From positions 62,001 through 126,000 of the forward strand of contig CAWUHX010000248.1 of NCBI GenBank assembly GCA_963922205.1: 64,000 bases of DNA. The letters are read 5' to 3'. The translations under genes were made by a program, and so were the position numbers. This document shows positions 14,520 to 25,428 of this stretch, piece by piece. Numbering within the stretch: the first letter of the stretch is position 1; each line of letters begins with the position of its first letter. The notes under the pieces are model-generated. The model saw only the letters and a list, made by a program, of their open reading frames with translations. It had not been told where the DNA came from and ran no database searches. This DNA is from Romanomermis culicivorax (lineage: Eukaryota; Nematoda; Enoplea; Mermithida; Mermithidae).

Positions 14520-17500
14520 GGGTGGCTCACTCACTTTGGTCTTCTACTCACTTTGACATGCAGGATGCTTGCCAGATCATGCTGTGTGTTTTATACCACT
14601 AAATGGAGTAGGTAGATTAAGAAAATCCTGTGTAATCTGATTCTCGACTTTTTTCTGGTCTATATTGAATATGAGCTGATTCTGCAGCATATTCTGGCAG
14701 AAAACAATTGCCAGTAAGATCTGATTGCAGACAGTTTGATTGGTGATAGCAGAGTCAGTTTTGAAGATCAAACTGATATTTTACATCATTAGACATAGAA
14801 TTTTATGGGCTTTCATTGATAGAGTCAATATTTTTTGATGGCTTTTCATTTAAGGTAATCTGATACCTAGTGAAACACCAAGATGCACTTTTCTGTGTTC
14901 ATGATACCTAAACTTTGCTTTTGACGATGGAATATGAAATCAAAAGTATGTAGGGTAGTTTTTATGGGGGAAACTGAAAAAAAAATCAGATTTGAGCCAT
15001 TTTCGATAAAGTTTCCACAATTTGCATGCAACAGGGTGGCTCACTCACTTTGGTCTTCTACTTACTTCAACATGCAGGATGCTTGCCAGATCATGCTGTG
15101 TGTTTTATACCACTAAATGGAGTAGGTAGATTAAGAAAATCCTGTGTAATCTGATTCTCGACTTTTTTCTGGTCTATATTGAATATGAGCTGATTCGGCA
15201 GCATATTCTGGCAGAAAACAATTGCCAGTCAGATCTGATTGCATACAGTTTGATTGGTGATAGCAGAGTCAGTTTTAAAGATCAAACTGATATTTTACAT
15301 CATTAGACCTAGAATTTTGTGGGCTTTCATTGATAGAGTTAATATTTTTTAGTGGCTTTTCATTTCAGGTAATCTGATACCTAGAGAAACACCAAGATGC
15401 ACTTTTCTGTGTACATGATACCTAAACTTTGCTTTTGACGATGGAATATGAAATCAAAAGTATGTAGGGTAGTTTTTATCGGGGAAACGGAAAATGAAAT
15501 CAAATATGAGCCATTTTCGATAAAATTTCCACAATTTGCATGCAACAGGGTGGCTCACTCACTTTGGTCTTCTACTCACTTTGACATGTAGGATGCTTGC
15601 CAGATCAAGCTGTGTGTTCTATACCACTAAATCGAGTAGGTAGATTAAGAAAATCCTGTGTAATCTGATTCTCGACTTTTTTCTGGTCTATATTGAATAT
15701 GAGCTGATTTGGCAGCATATTCTGGCAGAAACCAATTGCCAGTCAGACCTGATTGCAGACAGTTTGATTGGTGATAGCAGAGTCAGTTTTGAAGATCAAA
15801 CTGATATTTCACATCATTAGACATAGAATTTTATGGGCTTTCATTGATAGAGTTAATATTTTTTGATGGCTTTTCATTTCAGGTAATCTGATACCTAGTG
15901 AAACACCAAGATGCACTTTTCTGTGTTCTGATACCCAAACTTTGCTTTTGACGATCGAATATGAAATCAAAAGTATGTAGGGTAGTTTTTATCGGGGAAA
16001 CTGAAAAAAAAATCAGATTTGAGCCATTTTCGATAAAATTTCAACAATTTGCATGCAACAGGGTGGCTCACTCACTTTGGTCTTCTACTGACTTTGACAT
16101 GTAGGATGCTTGCCAGATCTTGCTGTGTGTGTATTATAGGATAAATCGAGGAGATAGATTAAGAAAATCGTGTGTAGCCTGATTTTTGACGTTTTTCTGG
16201 TCTATATTGAATATGAGCTGATTCTGCAGCATATTCTGGCAGAAAACAATTGCCAGTAAGATCTGATTGCAGACAGTTTGATTGGTGATAGCAGAGTCAG
16301 TTTTGAAGATCAAACTGATATTTTACATCATTAGACATAGAATTTTATGGGCTTTCATTGATAGAATTAATATTTTTTGATGGCTTTTCATTTAAGGTAA
16401 TCTGATACCTAGTGAAACACCAAGATGCACTTTTCTGTGTTCATGATACCTAAACTTTGCTTTTGACGATGGAATATGAAATCAAAAGTATGTAGGGTAG
16501 TTTTTATGGGGGAAACCGAAAATAAAATCAGATTTGAGCCATTTTCGATAAAGTTTCCACAATTTGCGTGCAACAGGGTGGCTCACTCACTTTGGTCTTT
16601 TACTCACTTTGACATGCAGGATGCTTGCCAGATCATGCTGTGTGTTTTATACCACTAAATGGAGTAGGTAGATTAAGAAAATCCTGTGTAATCTGATTCT
16701 CAACTTTTTTCTGTTCTATTTTGGATTCGGTCTGATTTGGCAGTTTATTCTGCCAGAAAACAATTGTCAGTAAAATCTGATTGCAGACAGTTTGATCGGT
16801 GATAGCAGAGTCAGTTTTGAAGATCAAACTGATATTTCACATCATTAGACCTAGAATTTTATGGGCTTTCATTGATAGAGTTAATATTTTTTGTGGCCTT
16901 TCATTTCAGGTAATCTGATACCTAGTGAAACACTTAGATGCACTTTTCTGTGTTCATGATACCTAAATATTGCTTTTGACGATCGAATATGAAATCAAGA
17001 GTATGTAGGGTAGATTTTGTGGTGGGAACCGAGAATGAAATCAGATTTGAGCCATCTTCAAATGGTTTTCCACAATTTGCATGCACCAGGGTGGCTCACT
17101 CACTTTGGTCTTCTTCTCTTTTTGACATGTAGGATCCTTGCCAGATCATGCTGTGTATGTATTATACCACTAAATCGAGAAAGTTGATTAAGAAAATCGT
17201 GTCTAATCTGATTCTTGACTTTTTTCTGGTTCATATTGAATTTGAGCTGATTTGGCAGCTTATTCTGGCAGAAAACCATTGCCAGTAAGATCTGATTGCA
17301 GACAGTTTGATTGGTGATAGCTGAGACAGTTTTGAAGATCAAACTAATATTTCACATCATTAGACCTAGAAATTTATTGGCTTTCGAATGAGGTATTATC
17401 TGTAGAAATTGCTCAAACGTTGACAGAATTGGTTGCTTTTGATTTCAAGTGGTCTAATACCTAATGAAACACCAAGATGCACTTTTCTGTGTTCATGATA

Positions 17501-20500
17501 CCTAAACTTTGCTTTTGACGATCGAATATGAAATCAAAAGTATGTAGGGTAGTTTTTATCGGGGAAACCGAAAATGAAATCAAATATGAGCCATTTTCGA
17601 TAAAATTTCCACAATTTGCATGCAACAGGGTGGCTCACTCACTTTGGTCTTCTACTCACTTTGACATGCAGGATGCTTGCCAGATCATGCTGTGTGTTTT
17701 ATACCACTAAATGGAGTAGGTAGATTAAGAAAATCCTGTGTAATCTGATTCTCGACTTTTTTCTGGTCTATATTGAATATGAGCTGATTCTGCAGCATAT
17801 TCTGGCAGAAAACAATTGCCAGTAAGATCTGATTGCAGACAGTTTGATTGGTGATAGCAGAGTCAGTTTTGAAGATCAAACTGATATTTTACATCATTAG
17901 ACATAGAATTTTATGGGCTTTCATTGATAGAGTCAATATTTTTTGATGGCTTTTCATTTAAGGTAATCTGATACCTAGTGAAACACCAAGATGCACTTTT
18001 CTGTGTTCATGATACCTAAACTTTGCTTTTGACGATGGAATATGAAATCAAAAGTATGTAGGGTAGTTTTTATGGGGGAAACTGAAAAAAAAATCAGATT
18101 TGAGCCATTTTCGATAAAGTTTCCACAATTTGCATGCAACAGGGTGGCTCACTCACTTTGGTCTTCTACTTACTTCAACATGCAGGATGCTTGCCAGATC
18201 ATGCTGTGTGTTTTATACCACTAAATGGAGTAGGTAGATTAAGAAAATCCTGTGTAATCTGATTCTCGACTTTTTTCTGGTCTATATTGAATATGAGCTG
18301 ATTTGGCAGCATATTCTGGCAGAAACCAATTGCCAGTCAGACCTGATTGCAGACAGTTTGATTGGTGATAGCAGAGTCAGTTTTGAAGATCAAACTGATA
18401 TTTCACATCATTAGACATAGAATTTTATGGGCTTTCATTGATAGAGTTAATATTTTTTGATGGCTTTTCATTTCAGGTAATCTGATACCTAGTGAAACAC
18501 CAAGATGCACTTTTCTGTGTTCTGATACCCAAACTTTGCTTTTGACGATCGAATATGAAATCAAAAGTATGTAGGGTAGTTTTTATCGGGGAAACTGAAA
18601 AAAAAATCAGATTTGAGCCATTTTCGATAAAATTTCAACAATTTGCATGCAACAGGGTGGCTCACTCACTTTGGTCTTCTACTGACTTTGACATGTAGGA
18701 TGCTTGCCAGATCTTGCTGTGTGTGTATTATAGGATAAATCGAGGAGATAGATTAAGAAAATCGTGTGTAGTCTGATTTTTGACGTTTTTCTGGTCTATA
18801 TTGAATATGAGCTGATTCTGCAGCATATTCTGGCAGAAAACAATTGCCAGTAAGATCTGATTGCAGACAGTTTGATTGGTGATAGCAGAGTCAGTTTTGA
18901 AGATCAAACTGATATTTTACATCATTAGACATAGAATTTTATGGGCTTTCATTGATAGAATTAATATTTTTTGATGGCTTTTCATTTAAGGTAATCTGAT
19001 ACCTAGTGAAACACCAAGATGCACTTTTCTGTGTTCATGATACCTAAACTTTGCTTTTGACGATGGAATATGAAATCAAAAGTATGTAGGGTAGTTTTTA
19101 TGGGGGAAACCGAAAATAAAATCAGATTTGAGCCATTTTCGATAAAGTTTCCACAATTTGCGTGCAACAGGGTGGCTCACTCACTTTGGTCTTTTACTCA
19201 CTTTGACATGCAGGATGCTTGCCAGATCATGCTGTGTGTTTTATACCACTAAATGGAGTAGGTAGATTAAGAAAATCCTGTGTAATCTGATTCTCAACTT
19301 TTTTCTGTTCTATTTTGGATTCGGTCTGATTTGGCAGTTTATTCTGCCAGAAAACAATTGTCAGTAAAATCTGATTGCAGACAGTTTGATCGGTGATAGC
19401 AGAGTCAGTTTTGAAGATCAAACTGATATTTCACATCATTAGACCTAGAATTTTATGGGCTTTCATTGATAGAGTTAATATTTTTTGTGGCCTTTCATTT
19501 CAGGTAATCTGATACCTAGTGAAACACTTAGATGCACTTTTCTGTGTTCATGATACCTAAATATTGCTTTTGACGATCGAATATGAAATCAAGAGTATGT
19601 AGGGTAGATTTTGTGGTGGGAACCGAGAATGAAATCAGATTTGAGCCATCTTCAAATGGTTTTCCACAATTTGCATGCACCAGGGTGGCTCACTCACTTT
19701 GGTCTTCTTCTCTTTTTGACATGTAGGATCCTTGCCAGATCATGCTGTGTATGTATTATACCACTAAATCGAGAAAGTTGATTAAGAAAATCGTGTCTAA
19801 TCTGATTCTTGACTTTTTTCTGGTTCATATTGAATTTGAGCTGATTTGGCAGCTTATTCTGGCAGAAAACCATTGCCAGTAAGATCTGATTGCAGACAGT
19901 TTGATTGGTGATAGCTGAGACAGTTTTGAAGATCAAACTAATATTTCACATCATTAGACCTAGAAATTTATTGGCTTTCGAATGAGGTATTATCTGTAGA
20001 AATTGCTCAAACGTTGACAGAATTGGTTGCTTTTGATTTCAAGTGGTCTAATACCTAATGAAACACCAAGATGCACTTTTCTGTGTTCATGATACCTAAA
20101 CTTTGCTTTTGACGATCGAATATGAAATCAAAAGTATGTAGGGTAGTTTTTATCGGGGAAACCGAAAATGAAATCAAATATGAGCCATTTTCGATAAAAT
20201 TTCCACAATTTGCATGCAACAGGGTGGCTCACTCACTTTGGTCTTCTACTCACTTTGACATGTAGGATGCTTGCCAGATCAAGCTGTGTGTTCTATACCA
20301 CTAAATCGAGTAGGTAGATTAAGAAAATCCTGTGTAATCTGATTCTCGACTTTTTTCTGGTCTATATTGAATATGAGCTGATTCGGCAGCATGTTCTGGC
20401 AGAAAACAATTGCCAGTCAGACCTGATTGCAGACAGTTTGATTGGTGATAGCAGAGTCAGTTTTGAAGATCAAACTGATATTTCACATCATTAGACATAG

Positions 20501-23480
20501 AATTTTATGGGCTTTCATTGATAGAGTTAATATTTTTTGTTGGTTTTTCATTTCAGGTAATCTGATCCCTAATGAAACACCAAGATGCACTTTTCTGTGT
20601 TCATGATACCTAAACTTTGCTTTTGGCGATCGAATATGAAACCAAAAGTATGTAGGGTAGTTTTTATCTGGGAAACCGAAAATGAAATCAGATATGAGCC
20701 ATTTTCGATAAAATTTCCACAAGTTGCATGCAACAGGGTGGCTCACTCACTTTGGTCTTCTACTCACTTTGACATGCAGGATGCTTGCCAGATCATGCTG
20801 TGTGTTTTATACCACTAAATGGAGTAGGTAGATTAAGAAAATCCTGTGTAATCTGATTCTCGACTTTTTTCTGGTTCATATTGAATTTGAGCTGATTTGG
20901 CAGCTTATTCTGGCAGAAAACCATTGCCAGTAAGATCTGATTGCAGACAGTTTGATTGGTGATAGCTGAGTCAGTTTTGAAGATCAAACTAATATTTCAC
21001 ATCATTAGACCTAGAAATTTATTGGCTTTCGAATGAGGTATTATCTGTAGAAATTGCTCAAACGTTGACAGAATTGGTTGCTTTTGATTTCAAGTGGTCT
21101 AATACCTAATGAAACACCAAGATGCACTTTTCTGTGTTCATGATACCTAAACTTTGCTTTTGACGATCGAATATGAAATCAAAAGTATGTAGGGTAGTTT
21201 TTATCGGGGAAACCGAAAATGAAATCAAATATGAGCCATTTTCGATAAAATTTCCACAATTTGCATGCAACAGGGTGGCTCACTCACTTTGGTCTTCTAC
21301 TCACTTTGACATGTAGGATGCTTGCCAGATCAAGCTGTGTGTTCTATACCACTAAATCGAGTAGGTAGATTAAGAAAATCCTGTGTAATCTGATTCTCGA
21401 CTTTTTTCTGGTCTATATTGAATATGAGCTGATTCGGCAGCATGTTCTGGCAGAAAACAATTGCCAGTCAGACCTGATTGCAGACAGTTTGATTGGTGAT
21501 AGCAGAGTCAGTTTTGAAGATCAAACTGATATTTCACATCATTAGACATAGAATTTTATGGGCTTTCATTGATAGAGTTAATATTTTTTGATGGCTTTTC
21601 ATTTCAGGTAATCTGATACCTAGTGAAACACCAAGATGCACTTTTCTGTGTTCTGATACCCAAACTTTGCTTTTGACGATCGAATATGAAATCAAAAGTA
21701 TGTAGGGTAGTTTTTATCGGGGAAACCGAAAATGAAATCAGATTTGAGCCATTTTCGATAAAATTTCAACAATTTGCATGCAACAGGGTGGCTCACTCAC
21801 TTTGGTCTTCTACTGACTTTGACATGTAGGATGCTTGCCAGATCTTGCTGTGTGTGTATTATAGGATAAATCGAGGAGATAGATTAAGAAAATCGTGTGT
21901 AGTCTGATTTTTGACGTTTTTCTGGTCTATATTGAATATGAGCTGATTCTGCAGCATATTCTGGCAGAAAACAATTGCCAGTAAGATCTGATTGCAGACA
22001 GTTTGATTGGTGATAGCAGAGTCAGTTTTGAAGATCAAACTGATATTTTACATCATTAGACATAGAATTTTATGGGCTTTCATTGATAGAATTAATATTT
22101 TTTGATGGCTTTTCATTTAAGGTAATCTGATACCTAGTGAAACACCAAGATGCACTTTTCTGTGTTCATGATACCTAAACTTTGCTTTTGACGATGGAAT
22201 ATGAAATCAAAAGTATGTAGGGTAGTTTTTATGGGGGAAACCGAAAATAAAATCAGATTTGAGCCATTTTCGATAAAGTTTCCACAATTTGCATGCAACA
22301 GGGTGGCTCACTCACTTTGGTCTTTTACTCACTTTGACATGCAGGATGCTTGCCAGATCATGCTGTGTGTTTTATACCACTAAATGGAGTAGGTAGATTA
22401 AGAAAATCCTGTGTAATCTGATTCTCAACTTTTTTCTGTTCTATTTTGGATTCGGTCTGATTTGGCAGTTTATTCTGCCAGAAAACAATTGTCAGTAAAA
22501 TCTGATTGCAGACAGTTTGATCGGTGATAGCAGAGTCAGTTTTGAAGATCAAACTGATATTTCACATCATTAGACCTAGAATTTTATGGGCTTTCATTGA
22601 TAGAGTTAATATTTTTTGTGGCCTTTCATTTCAGGTAATCTGATACCTAGTGAAACACTTAGCTGCACTTTTCTGTGTTCATGATACCTAAATATTGCTT
22701 TTGACGATCGAATATGAAATCAAGAGTATGTAGGGTAGATTTTGTGGTGGGAACCGAGAATGAAATCAGATTTGAGCCATCTTCAAATGGTTTTCCACAA
22801 TTTGCATGCACCAGGGTGGCTCACTCACTTTGGTCTTCTTCTCTTTTTGACATGTAGGATCCTTGCCAGATCATGCTGTGTATGTATTATACCACTAAAT
22901 CGAGAAGGTTGATTGAGAAAATCGTGTCTAATCTGATTCTTGACTTTTTTCTGGTTCATATTGAATTTGAGCTGATTTGGCAGCTTATTCTGGCAGAAAA
23001 CCATTGCCAGTAAGATCTGATTGCAGACAGTTTGATTGGTGATAGCTGAGTCAGTTTTGAAGATCAAACTAATATTTCACATCATTAGACCTAGAAATTT
23101 ATTGGCTTTCGAATGAGGTATTATCTGTAGAAATTGCTCAAACCTTGACAGAATTGGTTGCTTTTGATTTCAAGTGGTCTAATACCTAATGAAACACCAA
23201 GATGCACTTTTCTGTGTTCATGATACCTAAACTTTGCTTTTGACGATCGAATATGAAATCAAAAGTATGTAGGGTAGTTTTTATCGGGGAAACCGAAAAT
23301 GAAATCAAATATGAGCCATTTTCGATAAAATTTCCACAATTTGCATGCAACAGGGTGGCTCACTCACTTTGGTCTTCTACTCACTTTGACATGTAGGATG
23401 CTTGCCAGATCAAGCTGTGTGTTCTATACCACTAAATCGAGTAGGTAGATTAAGAAAATCCTGTGTAATCTGATTCTCGA
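14520..23480 (+). repeat. Three recent higher-order copies of a 5-6 monomer satellite unit
   Basis: Private variants identify copies. 'gatagagtcaatatt' occurs at about 14819 and 17927 (offset 3108), and 'cttctacttacttcaacatg' at about 15054 and 18162. 'tgtgttctgatacccaaac' is at about 15923, 18517 and 21648; 'tattataggataaatcgagg' at about 16131, 18725 and 21856. The offset is 3108 bp up to about 15180 and 2594 bp after about 15700, so the second copy lacks exactly one monomer. The third copy follows at an offset of 3131 bp. Copies are nearly identical, implying recent amplification. Confidence 0.8.
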
Positions 23481-24394
23481 CTTTTTTCTGGTCTATATTG
23501 AATATGAGCTGATTCGGCAGCATGTTCTGGCAGAAAACAATTGCCAGTCAGATCTGATTGCAGACAGTTTGATTGGTGATAGCAGAGTCAGTTTTGAAGA
23601 TCAATCTGATATTTTACATCATTAGACACAGAATTTTATGGGCTTTCATTGATAGAGTTAATATTTTTTGATGGTTTTTTATTTCAGGTAATCTGATCCC
23701 TAGTGAAACACCAAGATGCACTTTTCTGTGTTCATGATACCTAAACTTTGCTTTTGACGATCGAATATGAAATCAAAAGTATGTAGGGTAGTTTTTATCG
23801 GGGAAACTGAAAATGAAATCAGATTTGAGCCATTTTCGATAAAATTTCCACAATTTGCATGCAACAGGGTGGCTCACTCATTTTGGTCTTCTACTCACTT
23901 TGACATGTAGGATGCTTGCCAGATCTTGCTGTGTGTGTATTATACAATAAATCGAGGAGATAGATTAACTAAATCGTGTGTAGTCTGATTTTTGACGATT
24001 TTCTGGTCTATATCGAATATGAGCTGATTCGGCAGCATATTCTGGCAGAAAACAATTGCCAGTCACATCTGATTGCAGACAGTTTGATTGGTGATAGCAG
24101 AATCAGTTTTGAAGATCAAACTGATATTTTACATCATTAGACATAGAATTTTATGGGCTTTCATTGATAGAGTTAATATTTTTTGATGGCTTTTCATTTA
24201 AGGTAATCTGATACCTAGTGAAACACCAAGATGCACTTTTCTGTGTTCATGATACCTAAACTTTGCTTTTGACGATTGAATATGAAATCAAAAGTATGTA
24301 GGGTAGATTTTATGGTGGGAACCGAGAAGGAAATCAGATTTGAGCCATCTTCGATAGGTTTTCCACAATTTCCATGCACCAGGGTGGCTCACTC

Positions 24395-24398
24395 ACTT
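24395..24398 (+). repeat. Target-site duplication ACTT, left copy
   Basis: ACTT precedes the TGTT start of the 5' LTR and is repeated directly after the AACA end of the 3' LTR. Removing the element and one copy restores normal satellite 'ctcactcactttggtcttc'. Confidence 0.9.
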
Positions 24399-24873
24399 TG
24401 TTGAGGTAGTCTCAGGTGCACGTGTTCAGCTTCCGGCGTCGGTGCGCGGTAAGACGCGGCGGAAAGTGGCGAAAAAAGAATGATATATTTGCATATATGT
24501 ATGCTGCCACTGTTTCGCGGTTTTTCTGTTTTTTGGTCAGTGTTAAAAAAGACTTGTTTTATGGAGCGTCCCCACCATCGCCTTTATTATAATATTTTTG
24601 TTTATTATTTTTTATTGGCGTCGCCCATCGTCACCCAATACATTTTGGACCTGTAAGTGTATTGTTTTGTGAGCATAGAGGTTGGAGTTTATAAGAGTAG
24701 GATTGGAGACTTGGGTAGGATCTCCTGAGGAACGTGCCAAGGTGTTCTGCCTGAGGTTTAGTGAAAGTTCTGGCGAGTATCTGGCGAAAGGTCTGGGAGA
24801 GTTTTGTTGTTGTTGTTGTTGTTAGCCTGTGGTCGGAACTGTTGCATAGTGTTGACCCCACAGCTGCCTAACA
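24399..24873 (+). repeat. 5' LTR
   Basis: 475 bp, TGTTGAGG...CCTAACA, matching 37959-38440. It contains an AT-rich 'gaatgatatatttgcatat' stretch that could serve as a TATA-like promoter region, and a short (TTG)n run near 24813-24830. Relative to the 3' LTR it is shorter around 24445-24465 and by one TTG unit. Antisense open frames inside it are incidental. Confidence 0.93.
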
Positions 24874-24875
24874 AG

Positions 24876-24893
24876 TGGTGGACTCTTAACGCC
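24876..24893 (+). other. Putative primer-binding site
   Basis: Two bases after the 5' LTR the sequence TGGTGGACTCTTAACG starts with the TGG expected to pair with a tRNA 3' CCA end. Position and first triplet fit a PBS. I could not match it to a particular tRNA, so the primer is unassigned. Confidence 0.45.
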
Positions 24894-24927
24894 TCTCACG
24901 ACGGATAACCGGAGAACCACCAGAAAA

Positions 24928-25419
24928 ATGACTAAACCTCCTGGGTTTTACTTGCAGTCACATACCGGAAAAATTAAGAAGATGAGTATTCCGGTAGGAA
25001 AAACGTTGAGGACTCCTCCTAGGTCACATGAACCTAGTGTTTCGAATCTCGACTCTGCTGAAGAACACGCAGCGGTAGAAAAGGTTCAAGCACAGGCGCC
25101 TGAGACTGAAGGAAGGAGAGAGAGTAGAAATGCCAAAGTGGCAAGAATGGAAGAAGAGTTGAAGAGAAGTGGTTTTGAGATGGCTAGGTTAGCGGAGATT
25201 GAAACTATGGTAAGTGGTAGTGTCAGAATTCAGCAGACCTTTGAGAGAGAGAGACCGACGTCACCCTCCAAGTTGGTCCATCTGATGGCCGAGACACTGG
25301 CGGAGATTAGACGGAAGTCGAAACCGGCGTGGAGGTCAAATATGGTGGACATGAATTACGAGGAGTATTACGAGGACGCGCTGGCCGATTTATACGACGA
25401 TAAATATTCGAGGCGATAG
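24928..25419 (+). CDS. gag: N-terminal Gag segment, 163 codons, ending at an in-frame UAG
   Basis: The ATG at 24928 is the first in the internal region after the LTR and leader. The 163-residue product is charged (many Glu, Lys and Arg), has no signal peptide or membrane segment, and shows no domain I recognise. It stops at TAG 25417-25419, with the large Gag-Pol frame beginning nine bases later in the same frame (ATG 25429). This suggests one original Gag whose N-terminus is now separated by a single stop. The stop could be a nonsense mutation, or a readthrough signal as in some retroviruses; the base after the stop is G. Alternatively it is a separate small accessory ORF. Its place at the extreme 5' end of the element supports a structural Gag role by inference only. 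Confidence 0.65.
   Translation: MTKPPGFYLQSHTGKIKKMSIPVGKTLRTPPRSHEPSVSNLDSAEEHAAVEKVQAQAPETEGRRESRNAKVARMEEELKRSGFEMARLAEIETMVSGSVRIQQTFERERPTSPSKLVHLMAETLAEIRRKSKPAWRSNMVDMNYEEYYEDALADLYDDKYSRR
25417..25419 (+). other. In-frame UAG separating the two Gag segments
   Basis: Codons CGA-TAG-GAC-CCC-GAA-ATG lie in a single frame, with no other stop from 24928 to 31629. It is either a point nonsense mutation or a programmed readthrough site. Confidence 0.85.
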
Positions 25420-25428
25420 GACCCCGAA

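Larger units (their letters stand above)
1..24398 (+). repeat. ~517-bp satellite array, plus orientation, about 47 monomers
   Basis: The whole interval is head-to-tail copies of one AT-rich monomer. The landmark reading cttttctgtgttcatgatac recurs at about 422, 942, 1456, 1973, 2490, 3011, 3528 and onward, a spacing of 510-522 bp. Every monomer contains the same ordered blocks: a direct 'ggctcactcactttggtc' block, a 'gatgcttgccagatc' block, a region with two short inverted repeats (CTGGCA/TGCCAG and TCAGTTT/AAACTGA), a gggctttcattgatag block, and an aatatgaaatcaaaagtatg block. Monomers differ by scattered substitutions and small indels. Short open frames of 60-87 codons recur on both strands at monomer spacing and are judged incidental. 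No host gene is seen here. Confidence 0.97.

Noticed and set aside
1-24398. Recurring 60-87 codon open frames on both strands of the satellite
   Set aside because: They occur in many monomers simply because monomers are similar. They overlap on opposite strands, begin at different points and match no domain; AT-rich repeats without stops in one phase produce this pattern.
1-24398. CRISPR-like regular repeats
   Set aside because: The repeat unit is ~517 bp with no unique spacers; it is a tandem satellite.
24631-24861. Antisense ORF in the 5' LTR (and its counterpart in the 3' LTR)
   Set aside because: Present only because both LTRs share sequence; low complexity (TTG)n region and no domain.
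24876-24893. Resemblance of GGACTCTTAA after the 5' LTR to a tRNA-Lys(CUU) anticodon arm
   Set aside because: The similarity is in sense orientation and would not pair with that tRNA; likely chance.
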